A stretch of 64,000 nucleotides of DNA, from NCBI GenBank assembly GCA_021732785.1, contig JAKFUG010000052.1:1-64000 (forward strand), read 5' to 3'. Below the pieces are notes generated by a model that saw nothing but the letters and a program-made list of their open reading frames with translations, was not told where the DNA came from and did not search any database. The stretch is from Planctomycetaceae bacterium (GTDB lineage: Bacteria > Planctomycetota > Planctomycetia > Planctomycetales > Planctomycetaceae). Within the stretch, counting starts at the first letter, position 1. Each line of letters opens with the position of its first letter. The position numbers and the translations under genes were made by a program. Shown here piece by piece: positions 53,312 to 63,163 of this stretch.

Positions 53312-53384
53312 GTCGAGGCAGGGACCCCGACCTATGAATGTAAGAAAATAATCGAGAATCGTAGGTCGGGGCCCCTGCCCCGAC
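53312..53384. repeat. Palindromic repeat, family L
   Basis: The 23-bp arms at 53312-53334 and 53362-53384 are inverted with two mismatches (core GGACCCCGACCTA on the left, reading TAGGTCGGGGC on the right). It lies after the pre-peptidase gene and before selO, both on the minus strand, and may end the upstream operon. Confidence 0.75.
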
Positions 53385-53471
53385 GTCTTGCGATTCAAAG
53401 TGATTTACTCCAGCGTGCTGTACGTTTCCGGTATGTCGGGATGCACGCTTTCTGGGCGAAAACAAGCTCGG

Positions 53472-55616
53472 TTACGGCTTCTCTTTTGCCGTTTCGACGA
53501 TCAATTGAATGAGCGCCGTACAAGGACCGGGAACACCGATGCGGATGTCGCTCCGCCAGGTTTGCGCCACCGTCGCATAATAGGTTCCGGGATACATTTC
53601 GGCGGGAATGGTAACCGGAACCTGCACGTGCCCATCGATAATGGGAATCGCTTGCGGAGTCGTGAGGGCACAGGCAACACCATTCGTTGCCAGATTCACG
53701 ACAACGGGCATCGACTTCAGATCGGTCGCGTCATGCACTTTAACCTTGATCGAGCCCTTATCGCCGGGCTTGATCGTCAGTTCGGAAGTGATCGATTCCA
53801 GCCACGGACCCTGGGCTTTGGCAACGGCCACGCGCGCGACCGGACTCGCCCGGAAATAACCGGTATCGCTGGTGTAGTACAGCGTCAGCGGAGTGCCGTG
53901 GCGCTGAATGACGGAGGCCGCTTCCATGGCGGGGCGTGAGCGGCCCACAATTTGAAACGGCACACACGTTCCTATGGCCGCGTCGGCAGGAGCCGTCATC
54001 GTCACGAAGATTTTCTGCTGATAGGTCGCATAGGGACGAATGCCCTTGCCGCCCAGCGACGTGGACGAACTTGTGGCCCATCCGTCGGGCAGACCTTCGA
54101 CCGCAATCTCGATGTCTTCATCAAAGCCGGCGAAGCGATCGATGCGCACCAACATCGCTGCGGTGGAACCGGGCCCCCAGATGGAGACGCCATCGGGAAA
54201 GTGCGTGATGCGGAAATCGGGCCGAGCTTCTTCGATGGTCAATCGATAAACTGCGCGCGGACCGCTGCTGCCGGATTGCTCGGTCACTTTGACGAAGTAC
54301 TCTCCGGCCGCGGGCGCAGTGAAGTGCAGTTTGCTGTCGGTTGTTTTGTAATCGTGATAACTCTCGTACCCCGGATCAAAACTCTCATCGTCATTCTCGG
54401 CCAAGGGTTTCCCGGTCGCATCGAAGACTTGCATCATCGTGTCGACGGGGGAGTGCAGGAACCGATGGGCGATCACTTCGAGCGAAACACTTTGCTTTTC
54501 GTTGAGCGTGATTTGATACCAATCGGCATCGTTCGCTTGCTCAAAACGGGCGTTGATGCAGACCGGCCAGGCGAGCCGTTGCGCATGTTCGCGATCGGAG
54601 TTCGGTTCGGTTTCGATCAACTCGGGGTGACTTCCGATGACGAGCGGGATATCGAGCCCCGAATGATGGCCTTCCGGTAGCGTGACATATTGAACGAGCC
54701 GCGCATCGAGAGGCAGCTCACCATTAGGATGTCCATTCGACAACAGTGGCGTCAGCCCGAGTCGGCGTTGTCCGGCGGGCACATTCGGGCCGAAAAGGGT
54801 GATGTCGGCTTCGCTGCCGCGTTGGAACCCCGGTGGGAACGCCCCGGTGACATAAGGGACTTCGCCCAGCGTCAGCCGATAAACCGCTTCGGGGAAGCCG
54901 CCGTAATTCAACAACTGCACGCGGACGAAATAGTCACCGTCGGCCGGAATAACGTGTTCGATGAGTGGGTCAAAACCGAGCGTGTCCTCTGCCGTGGCCA
55001 GCGTTTTTCCATCGGCGTGCAAAAGTTCCAGGCTGAAATCCGCATTGCCATAATTCTTTCCCTGCCCATGCACATCCAGAACCTGGGCCGCAATCGCAGC
55101 CACAAATCGCTGACCGGCTTTGGCGGTGAAACGAAAGACATCGAGATCGGCCTGAGGATTGATGCGGCCATTCACCACAGCCGCACCGTCGGCGATTTGT
55201 TGAGCATGGCCGAGATCGTTGTTCGGTTCGGCTTCGAGATCTGCGGGAAGACTGCTGACGACGAAATGAGCGAAATTGGTCAGCCCGCTCCGTTCGCTGA
55301 GGACGCGGACCCAACGGCGACCCAGCGGCGCTGCGGCGTCAATTTCCAGAGTGGCTTCCAGCGTGTTGCCGTTGATGGGCTTCAGATCGTTGACCACGAT
55401 CCCGCCGGGTCCGTCGATCATGATCGATTTCGGAAGTGACAGCCCGTTTCCATAGCCTTTGAACTCGACTTTGACCGAGGTGCCGCGCGAACCCCCATTC
55501 GGGAAAATCGAATCGAGTCGACACTCTTCGTAAAGCGGGGCCATAGGCTGCGCAGACGCAGCCGAGGCGAAGTGCAAACCCAGCAGCAGGCCGCCCACAA
55601 TCCGAAGTGCGGTCAT
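53472..55616 (-). CDS. Secreted pre-peptidase C-terminal (PPC) domain protein
   Basis: The 714-residue protein begins with a signal peptide (IVGGLLLGLHFASAASAQ). It is built of beta-sandwich domains, two of which are PPC-like: EAEPNNDLGHAQQIADGAAVVNGRI near 129 with DVFRFTAKAGQRFVA, and ETEPNSDREHAQRLAWPV near 335 with DADWYQITLNEKQSV. There is no protease motif, so it is probably a binding or structural protein. It is the last gene of a three-gene operon with DUF1549/1553 and DUF1501 proteins, and its ATG overlaps the DUF1501 stop by four bases. This trio is recurrent in planctomycetes. Confidence 0.83.
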   Translation of the reverse strand: MTALRIVGGLLLGLHFASAASAQPMAPLYEECRLDSIFPNGGSRGTSVKVEFKGYGNGLSLPKSIMIDGPGGIVVNDLKPINGNTLEATLEIDAAAPLGRRWVRVLSERSGLTNFAHFVVSSLPADLEAEPNNDLGHAQQIADGAAVVNGRINPQADLDVFRFTAKAGQRFVAAIAAQVLDVHGQGKNYGNADFSLELLHADGKTLATAEDTLGFDPLIEHVIPADGDYFVRVQLLNYGGFPEAVYRLTLGEVPYVTGAFPPGFQRGSEADITLFGPNVPAGQRRLGLTPLLSNGHPNGELPLDARLVQYVTLPEGHHSGLDIPLVIGSHPELIETEPNSDREHAQRLAWPVCINARFEQANDADWYQITLNEKQSVSLEVIAHRFLHSPVDTMMQVFDATGKPLAENDDESFDPGYESYHDYKTTDSKLHFTAPAAGEYFVKVTEQSGSSGPRAVYRLTIEEARPDFRITHFPDGVSIWGPGSTAAMLVRIDRFAGFDEDIEIAVEGLPDGWATSSSTSLGGKGIRPYATYQQKIFVTMTAPADAAIGTCVPFQIVGRSRPAMEAASVIQRHGTPLTLYYTSDTGYFRASPVARVAVAKAQGPWLESITSELTIKPGDKGSIKVKVHDATDLKSMPVVVNLATNGVACALTTPQAIPIIDGHVQVPVTIPAEMYPGTYYATVAQTWRSDIRIGVPGPCTALIQLIVETAKEKP

Positions 55617-56947
55617 GCGAACACCTCGTCGATGGAATGTCCGCCGTTGTTGATGAGAATCGGACGGCCGTCGTTCGAGACGTACTCTTTGGTGTCGTCA
55701 ATTCCCATCAACCGGAAGATCGTGGCGGCATAATCCAGTGTGGAATTCGTCTTTCCGACAACATTCTCGCACCGGGCATCGGTTTGACCGACGACACTTC
55801 CCATCCGCACACCCGCGCCGCTGAAGCCGATCGTATTGCATAACGGATAATGATCGCGTCCGGCGGCTCCATTCACTCGCGGCGTTCGTCCAAATTCTCC
55901 TGCACAGAGCACGACCGTATTCGAGAGCAGGCCCCGCTCGGACAAATCTGTCAGCAAGGCCGACCACGCGCGATCGAGTGTCGGCAATAACGGATCTTTC
56001 AGACGGATGAAGTTCTTGTCGTGTGTGTCGTATCCGGTGAAGTCGACGGCCACGAATCGGACGCCGGCTTCCACCAGCCGCCGCGCGAGCAGCGTCGCTT
56101 GTCCCTCACGAGTGCGGCCATAGCGGTCGCGCAATGCCTCGGGCTCGGCTTGCAGATCGAACGCCTGTTTCGCCGCCGGCGAGGTCATTAAATCGTACGC
56201 CTGACGGTAGAACTCCGATCGATCGGCGACCGCTCCGGTCTGGTCCACCTGCCGCTGCCATGAGTCCAGACGGTCCAGAATTCGACGGCGGCGTTGAGTC
56301 CGTTCGGCACCCACTTGCGACGGAATCGAGACATCATCCACCGAGAAATCTTTCTCCTGCGGATTGCGGCGAACCATCAGTGGGCTGTATGCGGAACCGA
56401 GATAACCGCCGCTGGAATACATCATCGGACCGGATGCGCATTGCACATACGGCGGCATGCCGTTCTTCCAGCCCAGCTCCTTCGCGATCACCGAACCGAA
56501 GCAGGGATAAACCGTTGACCCGACCGGCGCGGCATTCACATCGGGGACTTGCGGGTAACCGGTCAGCATCCAGTGCGTCGCTTCGGCATGCTGGCTTCCC
56601 AGATGCACGATGGTTCGCACCTGACAGACTTTATCCATCTGGCGACTCATCAGGGGGAGATGTTCGCAGACGGAAAGTCCGGGAAGATTTGTCGAAATCG
56701 GCTGAAACTCGCCCCGGTACTCGACCGGCGCGTCCGGCTTCATGTCGAGCGTGTCCATATTGCTGATGCCGCCGTTCGTCCACAGCAGAATGAAGTTCGT
56801 GTCCTTCGTCCGCATCGTGGGGTTGGCTTGCTCGGCCTGCAGGAGTTTCGGCAGCGTTAAGCCAAAGAGTCCCAAGCTTCCCACTTGCAGAAAAGCGCGC
56901 CGCGCGAGCCCTTCGCAATTGCGCGTCGGATGATCGATTTGGAACAT
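55613..56947 (-). CDS. DUF1501 exported protein (Tat signal)
   Basis: The 444-residue protein starts with a twin-arginine signal, ARRAFLQVGSLGLFGL, at residues 16-31, so it should be exported folded. The DUF1501 domain, related to the alkaline phosphatase / sulfatase superfamily, covers the rest: FILLWTNGGISNMDTLDMKPD near 52, HWMLTGYPQ near 125, FVAVDFTGYDTHDKNF near 303 and AGEFGRTPRVNGAAGRDH near 357. The His and Asp residues in these blocks look like metal ligands. Its reaction is unknown. It lies between the DUF1549/1553 and PPC genes with 29-base and overlapping junctions. Confidence 0.9.
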   Translation of the reverse strand: MFQIDHPTRNCEGLARRAFLQVGSLGLFGLTLPKLLQAEQANPTMRTKDTNFILLWTNGGISNMDTLDMKPDAPVEYRGEFQPISTNLPGLSVCEHLPLMSRQMDKVCQVRTIVHLGSQHAEATHWMLTGYPQVPDVNAAPVGSTVYPCFGSVIAKELGWKNGMPPYVQCASGPMMYSSGGYLGSAYSPLMVRRNPQEKDFSVDDVSIPSQVGAERTQRRRRILDRLDSWQRQVDQTGAVADRSEFYRQAYDLMTSPAAKQAFDLQAEPEALRDRYGRTREGQATLLARRLVEAGVRFVAVDFTGYDTHDKNFIRLKDPLLPTLDRAWSALLTDLSERGLLSNTVVLCAGEFGRTPRVNGAAGRDHYPLCNTIGFSGAGVRMGSVVGQTDARCENVVGKTNSTLDYAATIFRLMGIDDTKEYVSNDGRPILINNGGHSIDEVFA

Positions 56948-56976
56948 TTCGCAAACTCCGGGCGTTGGGAATTCCG

Positions 56977-59265
56977 TCAGTGTCCGAAGACAAATTCCGC
57001 ACTATTCAGCAAGGCCCACAGGATGTCCTGCCAGGTTGCTTCATGCGGTGTGCCGTCGGCAAGTAACTCGCGAATCACCGTTCGTTCTTCATCCGTCGGG
57101 AGGCGCGTCATGGCCGACAAATACAGATCGTCAACGATTTCGTCATCGCCGCGGTTGGCGGTGAGGTGTGCCGACAGTCGACCGGCGGTGGAGATGATCT
57201 TGCCGTGTAAATCGGCGCTGTTCGCCAGATGGAGCGCTTGAGACAAATCGGTGTTCGAACCCCGTGCGCATTCGCACGGATTATTGCGTTGCGGGCGTCC
57301 GAACGTGCTGAGGAAATTCGAAGCGATCGTGGGGTCCGGGAGGGCAATCGCGCGCGTTCCCACGGGTTGGCCCGTAAACGTTTCGGTGGTTCCGGCCACC
57401 TGATTGATCGCGTCCAGCAACACCTCGGCGGTCAGTCGACGGGGAATGCGATGCGTGAACAGCGTTCCGTCGACATCGCGCGACGGGTTCAATTCCGGCG
57501 CAAGCTGATAAACCCGAGACGTGCAGATTGTGCGCAACAGCGACTTCGCATCGAAGCCCTGTTCGACAAACTTCTGCGAGAGTGCATCGAGCACCGACGG
57601 TATCGACGCAGGGTTCGTCGCCCGCAGGTCATCAACCGGTTCCACTAATCCCACGCCGAACAGCGCCGCCCAATAGCGATTGGCGAAGTTCCGCGCGAAG
57701 TACGGATTGTCGGCCTTCGTGATCCACTCGGCGAGTTGCTGCCGTGGATCGACGACGTCTTCTGCCGATTCCGTGGTGGCTTTAGGATCGATTGTCGTTT
57801 CACGATCGAAAGGACGGGCACCGAACACGCGCGGGGCCACAACCATTTGCGGCTTGCGATTGGGGTTGATCGTCCTCGTGGCCCTCAGGCTCTTCGGTCC
57901 GCCAAACCGCGACCCGATCGTGCCGCTGTCTTTCGTTTCTAACTTCGAGAAGAACGCGGCGAGGCCGTAGTAATCGTCCTGGCTCCACACCTCGTTGGGA
58001 TGATGATGGCACTTCGTGCATTGCAAGCGGATGCCGAGGAAAACCTGCGATGTGGTCTCGGCGAGGTCTTCCACTTTGTCATCGATAAAGAAGTAGCCCA
58101 CCGGACCGTTGGTAAAGAGGTTTCCCTGGGCCGTGAGCAATTCCCGCGTCATCATATCCAGCGGCTTGTTGTCGCGCACCGATTGGCGAATCCAGCCGTT
58201 GAAGCTCGCCAGCCCTTTGTCGCCGAGATAGCGGCGATGCGCTCGCAGCAAGTCGCCCCATTTCAGCGACCAATAATCGACATACTCCGGTCGCTCCAGC
58301 AATTGATCGATGATTCGCGACCGTTTCGTGGCGGATGTGTCTGCTTGAAACTGGCGGGCTTCGTCTACGGTCGGCAAGGTGCCAATCAAGTCCAGAAACA
58401 CACGCCGCAGGAAGGTGGCATCATTCGTCAATGGTGCCGGTTCGACGCCGAGCCGTTTCCATTCCGTGACTGCGGTCGCGTCGAGGGGATTCTCCGATGG
58501 AAAGTCGAATTCCCCCGTCGGCCCAAAGGGGATGGAAACACCCACGGAAGCGACCTGCCCGAGATACCGCACCGTCACCGCCGTTTTGCCGCAACGCACG
58601 GCCGTCACCTCGCCGCTGCGGGAGACTTCGGCAATCGTCCGGTCGCGCACATCAAACAAAGCCCAGCGCGTGATGTCCCGCGCTGACCCATCGGCAAATG
58701 TCGCGGTCACACAGAGCGCGATTCGTTCCTTGGAATCGGTTTGAGTCGAATGGTTCGTCTTGAGGGACAAGACTGCATGCGGAGGATCGACGCGGATTCG
58801 CAATCCGTCGAGATCGTTCGCTTGCGGACCGGGCATCCCGCTGGCCATCCATTTGGCCAGAACTTGCGCGACTTCCGAATCGGCCGCGATGCGTTTGCCG
58901 CCTCCGTGCGGCACAAGGCCCATCGGTTTCAGCAATAACAAACTCTGAGCGGGCGAGGCGGGGTTGACGCGTCGTCCGCGCGACGCCTTCGTGAGAACGT
59001 CGTAATCAAACGCCGCATCAAACCCCAGCAGTGAAAGTGCGAATCCGCCGCGGCCCTGAAAAGAACCGTGACATGCGCCGGCATTGCATCCGGCTTTCGT
59101 CAGCGCGGGAATGACGTCGCGCGTCAATTGCACCGCTTCGTTTGGCGGGCGATTCGTGGAATCCGATTGCGGTTGCGTCGGATCGGAACCCGCGGTGGCA
59201 CTCGCCATCATGAAAAGAGCGACAGCAAGGGACGCACTCTTCTGCAAGGGCGGCGCGAACACCAT
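56977..59265 (-). CDS. DUF1549/DUF1553 secreted protein with cytochrome-like N-terminus
   Basis: The 762-residue protein has a signal peptide (SASLAVALFMMASATAGS). It then has the sequence TKAGCNAGACHGSFQGRGGF, where a heme motif would be expected. The spacing is CX3CH rather than CX2CH, so classical heme c attachment is uncertain. A BIG2-like domain follows near 175-245 (ATFADGSARDITRWA). DUF1549 begins near 275 (FLRRVFLDLIGTLPTVDEA) and DUF1553 near 525 (LAEWITKADNPYFARNFANRYW). Members are thought to be periplasmic and redox-linked. First gene of the operon with DUF1501 and PPC genes. GAGGATCTCCGC precedes the ATG. Confidence 0.88.
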   Translation of the reverse strand: MVFAPPLQKSASLAVALFMMASATAGSDPTQPQSDSTNRPPNEAVQLTRDVIPALTKAGCNAGACHGSFQGRGGFALSLLGFDAAFDYDVLTKASRGRRVNPASPAQSLLLLKPMGLVPHGGGKRIAADSEVAQVLAKWMASGMPGPQANDLDGLRIRVDPPHAVLSLKTNHSTQTDSKERIALCVTATFADGSARDITRWALFDVRDRTIAEVSRSGEVTAVRCGKTAVTVRYLGQVASVGVSIPFGPTGEFDFPSENPLDATAVTEWKRLGVEPAPLTNDATFLRRVFLDLIGTLPTVDEARQFQADTSATKRSRIIDQLLERPEYVDYWSLKWGDLLRAHRRYLGDKGLASFNGWIRQSVRDNKPLDMMTRELLTAQGNLFTNGPVGYFFIDDKVEDLAETTSQVFLGIRLQCTKCHHHPNEVWSQDDYYGLAAFFSKLETKDSGTIGSRFGGPKSLRATRTINPNRKPQMVVAPRVFGARPFDRETTIDPKATTESAEDVVDPRQQLAEWITKADNPYFARNFANRYWAALFGVGLVEPVDDLRATNPASIPSVLDALSQKFVEQGFDAKSLLRTICTSRVYQLAPELNPSRDVDGTLFTHRIPRRLTAEVLLDAINQVAGTTETFTGQPVGTRAIALPDPTIASNFLSTFGRPQRNNPCECARGSNTDLSQALHLANSADLHGKIISTAGRLSAHLTANRGDDEIVDDLYLSAMTRLPTDEERTVIRELLADGTPHEATWQDILWALLNSAEFVFGH

Positions 59266-59586
59266 GCGGAGATCCTCATAACCGTAGCGGGTGGGACCAA
59301 ACCGGGATGCGAGGCGGGCGATTCGATTCTAACGGAAGGTCCGACGTTCGTGAAGCGGCAAGTTCTCCGAAGGTTTTCAGGGTCGATCAAACGTGCCCCT
59401 GCCGTCGATTCGACTTGGCGAGAATCAATGACTTAGCACGAGAACGCTTTCGTGATCGGAATTCGTTTTTGCGATGAGCAAAAGTCGACCGGGAAGAGTT
59501 CTTTTCTCTGCGAAAACGAAAGGCCGGTGACTACAATCAGGAACCATTCCGGCGTTACTCTGGAATGACCTTTGTGAGACGGATGT
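59266..59586. other. 321-bp divergent intergenic region
   Basis: It separates the DUF1549/1553 operon (minus) from the SpoIIE-type phosphatase gene (plus) and must hold both promoters. No convincing -35/-10 pair, -24/-12 sequence, hairpin or repeat was seen. Confidence 0.5.
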
Positions 59587-60909
59587 ATGTCATTACGGTT
59601 AGCTTTTCCCGAGTTGCTCCCGAATGCGGCGGCGGCCCCTTCCGCCGCCTGGCAGGCGCGGCTCGATGCCATTATCGCCACTATGCGGGAACTCAGCCTG
59701 CAGACCGACCCGCAGCAAATGGTGCGATTGTATTCCGAACGGATGCAGGGGCTGTTGCCGGTCGACCGAAGGATCTCGCTGAGCCGCCGCGATTTGCCGA
59801 ACCCGCAGTTTCGCGTCACCCGCTTCAGTGGCTGGCAGGAAGAGATCAATCCGTGGCGGGAAGCGCATCGCCTGCCGACATTCTCCGGCGGATTGTTGAG
59901 CCAGCTCATCTATGGTGATCGCCCGCAGGTGCTGCATGATGCCGAGATCGATCCGGATGACCCCGCGGCGGAGTTCCTGCATGGAATGCGCTCGATCCTC
60001 GCGATTCCGTTGTTCGATCAAGGTGTTTCACTGAATATGGTTGTTGTGGGACGCAAGGAACCGAACGCGTTCACATGGGAGGAATTGCCCGAACGAGTGT
60101 GGATGGCCAACCTCTTTGGTCGGGCCACGCAAACGCTGGTCCTCGCCGAACAGCGCGATGCCGCCTACAAGGAAGTCGATCGCGAGCTGCAAGTCGTCGC
60201 CGATATTCAGCGGTCGCTGTTGCCCGCGGAACTACCAAAGATTCCGACGCTCGATCTTGCGGCGCACTATCAAACCTCGCGGCGCGCCGGCGGCGACTAT
60301 TACGATTTCTTTCCCCTCTCGCGCGGTCGCTGGGGCATTCTGATTGCCGACGTCAGCGGGCACGGCACCCCGTCGGCAGTGGTCATGGCCGTCACGCACT
60401 GTATTGCCCACATGCATTGCAGCGACAATCATTCGCCGCGCGAGTTGCTGAACTTTCTGAATCATCACCTGGCGACGCGTTACACCAGTGGCTCCGGACA
60501 CTTTGTCACGGCTTTCTACGGCATCTACGATCCTGCCACGCGGAAGCTCGTTTTTGCCAGCGCCGGACACAATCCGCCCCGATTGCGACATTGCGGGCGC
60601 TGGGAAGTGGATGCACTCGATCAGGCGAATTATTTGCCGATGGGGTTCGTGGCCGATCTCGAATACCGCGAAGCCGAAATCACTCTCGCCGTCGGTGACC
60701 GTCTGGTGCTCTACACCGACGGAATTACGGAAGCTGCGAACGCCCACCATGAATTATTCGGGGTCGCACGGCTCGATATGGTCGTCGCCGATTGCCGCGA
60801 CGATGCGTCGTCCGCCTTGAAGAAACTGCTCAACGCCGTCACCAGCTTCACCGGGGGATTACCACCGAACGATGATCGAACCTTGATCATTGCTGATGTG
60901 GTGGAATGA
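59587..60909 (+). CDS. GAF-SpoIIE (RsbU-type) PP2C protein phosphatase
   Basis: The 440-residue protein has a GAF-like sensory domain (about 20-195, with RSILAIPLFDQGVSLNMVVVG) and a short linker helix (AYKEVDRELQVVADIQRSLLP near 200). A SpoIIE/RsbU phosphatase domain runs to the end: RRAGGDYYDFFPL near 232, LIADVSGHGTPSAVVMAVTH near 255, FASAGHNPPRLRH near 318, and LVLYTDGITEAAN near 375. The Asp residues of DYYD, ADVSGHG, TDG and NDDRT are the Mn/Mg ligands. Such enzymes dephosphorylate anti-anti-sigma factors or related regulators. No partner gene is adjacent. Confidence 0.9.
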   Translation: MSLRLAFPELLPNAAAAPSAAWQARLDAIIATMRELSLQTDPQQMVRLYSERMQGLLPVDRRISLSRRDLPNPQFRVTRFSGWQEEINPWREAHRLPTFSGGLLSQLIYGDRPQVLHDAEIDPDDPAAEFLHGMRSILAIPLFDQGVSLNMVVVGRKEPNAFTWEELPERVWMANLFGRATQTLVLAEQRDAAYKEVDRELQVVADIQRSLLPAELPKIPTLDLAAHYQTSRRAGGDYYDFFPLSRGRWGILIADVSGHGTPSAVVMAVTHCIAHMHCSDNHSPRELLNFLNHHLATRYTSGSGHFVTAFYGIYDPATRKLVFASAGHNPPRLRHCGRWEVDALDQANYLPMGFVADLEYREAEITLAVGDRLVLYTDGITEAANAHHELFGVARLDMVVADCRDDASSALKKLLNAVTSFTGGLPPNDDRTLIIADVVE

Positions 60910-60917
60910 ACTCTGGA

Positions 60918-60948
60918 AGCCCACGGTTTCTGAACCGTGGGGCTTTTT
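60918..60948 (+). terminator. Intrinsic terminator of the phosphatase gene
   Basis: AGCCCACGGTT pairs with AACCGTGGGGCT (one bulged G), followed by a run of five T. Confidence 0.85.
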
Positions 60949-60968
60949 CCCGATGATGATAAAATAAA

Positions 60969-61000
60969 GAGACCCAGCCATAGGAATGGCTGGGCTTCCG
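60969..61000 (-). terminator. Hairpin terminator of typA, repeat family M, copy 2
   Basis: Read on the minus strand, this 32-bp unit has the stem CCCAGCCAT / ATGGCTGGG and runs into TCTCTTTATTTTATC. It is identical to the element at 909-940 except for one base in the loop. Confidence 0.8.
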
Positions 61001-61027
61001 GGAATCAGACATCTCTGTCAGAGATCG

Positions 61028-62878
61028 TTACGTCGCGGCGGAATCGGACCGGTGGTATTGTTTTCGTTCCTGTTCCGACAGCCGGATCTTCCGCAAACGG
61101 ATCGCCTTCGGCGTCACTTCCACATACTCGTCGTCTTCGATGTACTCGAGCGACATTTCCAGCGACAACCGGCGCGGCGGCTTGAGGATCACGTTTTCAT
61201 CGGACCCCGAGGCCCGCATGTTGGTCAGCTTCTTTTCCTTGATCGGATTCACAGTGAGATCGTTGTCGCGCGAATTCTCGCCGACGATCATCCCCTCGTA
61301 AACTTCATCGCCCGGGCCGACGAACATGTCCGCCCGGTCCTGCAGCTTATTGAGCGCGAAGGCCACAGCCCGGCCGCGGTCCTGGGAGACCATCACGCCG
61401 TTCTGACGATGGGGCACTTCCCCTTCCTGCTCGCGGTAACCTTCAAACCGGTGATGGATGATCGCTTCGCCGCGTGTCGCATTGAGGAGCTTCGTGCGGA
61501 TGCCGATGAGGCCACGAGCGGGAATGGAAAACTCAACATGCGACATGCCGGAGTCGCTGCTGGCCATCTCCACGACCTGGCCGCGACGGTTGCCGACGAT
61601 TTCCATCACGCCGCCGAGTTCCGTAGTCGGAACGTCGACCTCCAACATTTCGAACGGCTCGTGCCACTTCCCATTCACCTGCTTGCGAATGACCTGCGGC
61701 TTGCCGACCGACAATTCGTAACCTTCGCGACGCATCGTTTCGATGAGCACGGCGAGGTGCAACACACCGCGACCGGAAACTTTGAACTGGTCCTTCAACT
61801 CGAGTTCTTCGACCCGGAGAGCGACATTGGACTCGAGTTCCCGCATCAACCGCGCCCGCAGGTGGCGGCTGGTGAGGAACTTCCCACCGCCCGCCTGACC
61901 GACAAGCGGTGAGGTGTTGATCGTAAAAGTCATCGAGATCGTCGGTTCGTCGACGCTGACGCGCGGCAATGCAATCGGGCTTTCCGGATCGGCGACGGTA
62001 TCACCGATTTCCGGGGTTTCGAGCCCGGTGAGGGCGACGATATCCCCTGCGAGCGCTTCCGCGGTCGGAACGCGGCCGAGTTTTTCGAAGACTTCGACGT
62101 TCACGACGGTACAGGGAACATTCTTCCCGTCCGCTTTCATGATCACAACTTTTTGCCCCGGTTTGACTTTGCCCGAGACAATCCGCCCCGTCGCGATCCG
62201 GCCGACGAACTCGGAGTACGACAGCGACGTGACCATCATCTGCAACGGCTTGTCGGGATGGGTGAGCGGTCCCGGAACGCGCTTGACGATCATGTCGAGC
62301 AAGGGCTGCATTGTGGTCGACGGAATCGTGGGGTCGGTCGTTGCAAAGCCGGCGCGACCGCTGGCAAAGATGTACGGAAAATCGAGGGTCTGATCATCCG
62401 CACCGAGTTCGCAGAACAGGTCGAACGTTTCGGACAGCACGTCCTGCGGGCGCGCGTCCGAACGGTCGATCTTGTTCACCACGACGACGGGCTGGAGACC
62501 GACTTCGAGGGCCTTTTGCAGCACGAAACGGGTTTGCGGCCGCGGTCCTTCAAAAGCATCGACGAGCACCAAAGCTCCGTCAGCCATGCTGAGGACGCGC
62601 TCGACTTCGCCGCCGAAATCGGCGTGGCCGGGCGTGTCGATGATGTTGATCTTCGTGTCGCCGTACATCAGGGCGATGTTCTTGGCGAGGATGGTAATGC
62701 CGCGCTCGCGCTCCTGGTCGTTGGAGTCGAGAATGCAGTCGCCCTGAAGCTGGGATTCGCGGAACTGGCCGCTGGCTTTCAGGAGTGAGTCGACCAAAGT
62801 CGTTTTGCCGTGGTCAACGTGGGCAATGATGGCGATATTGCGGATGTCGTTCCGTCGCATGGTGTTCGTAGAACTCAT
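61028..62878 (-). CDS. typA: Ribosome-associated translational GTPase TypA/BipA
   Basis: The 616-residue protein is a complete TypA. The first ATG at 62878 (MSSTNTMRRNDIRN) or the one at 62860 (MRRNDIRN) are both possible. The P-loop AHVDHGKTTLVDSL is near residue 16, DTPGHADFGGEV near 82, and NKIDRSDARPQDV near 140. The beta-barrel, EF-G-like and C-terminal TypA domains follow (SRHLRARLMREL, LGGVMEIVGNRRGQV, DEYVEVTPKAIRLRK). TypA binds the 70S ribosome and helps ribosome assembly and stress or cold adaptation. Upstream extension of the frame is not homologous. No neighbour in the operon sense. Confidence 0.95.
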   Translation of the reverse strand: MSSTNTMRRNDIRNIAIIAHVDHGKTTLVDSLLKASGQFRESQLQGDCILDSNDQERERGITILAKNIALMYGDTKINIIDTPGHADFGGEVERVLSMADGALVLVDAFEGPRPQTRFVLQKALEVGLQPVVVVNKIDRSDARPQDVLSETFDLFCELGADDQTLDFPYIFASGRAGFATTDPTIPSTTMQPLLDMIVKRVPGPLTHPDKPLQMMVTSLSYSEFVGRIATGRIVSGKVKPGQKVVIMKADGKNVPCTVVNVEVFEKLGRVPTAEALAGDIVALTGLETPEIGDTVADPESPIALPRVSVDEPTISMTFTINTSPLVGQAGGGKFLTSRHLRARLMRELESNVALRVEELELKDQFKVSGRGVLHLAVLIETMRREGYELSVGKPQVIRKQVNGKWHEPFEMLEVDVPTTELGGVMEIVGNRRGQVVEMASSDSGMSHVEFSIPARGLIGIRTKLLNATRGEAIIHHRFEGYREQEGEVPHRQNGVMVSQDRGRAVAFALNKLQDRADMFVGPGDEVYEGMIVGENSRDNDLTVNPIKEKKLTNMRASGSDENVILKPPRRLSLEMSLEYIEDDEYVEVTPKAIRLRKIRLSEQERKQYHRSDSAAT

Positions 62879-63163
62879 AATGGGCGGGAAAGTCGGCCTC
62901 GCATTCCTTGCGGTCGCGTTCCGGCCGGAGCAGACAGCTTCAACAGGTGTGTGACGGACAATCAGCCCGTCGCAGTCAGGCGAGTCCGGTATAATAGACT
63001 CCCGCGACCACAAGCGGAAGCCCATTTTTGGCCCCGCACCACAATTGTGAGTGGTTTTTCACCAGATTCTAGCCAATTGGACTGCCAGACTTGCATCTCA
63101 ATACAATTTTGCCACGATTCAAGCAACGATCGCCGTAGTCCGCAGTTTTTCTCAACGGTAGGA

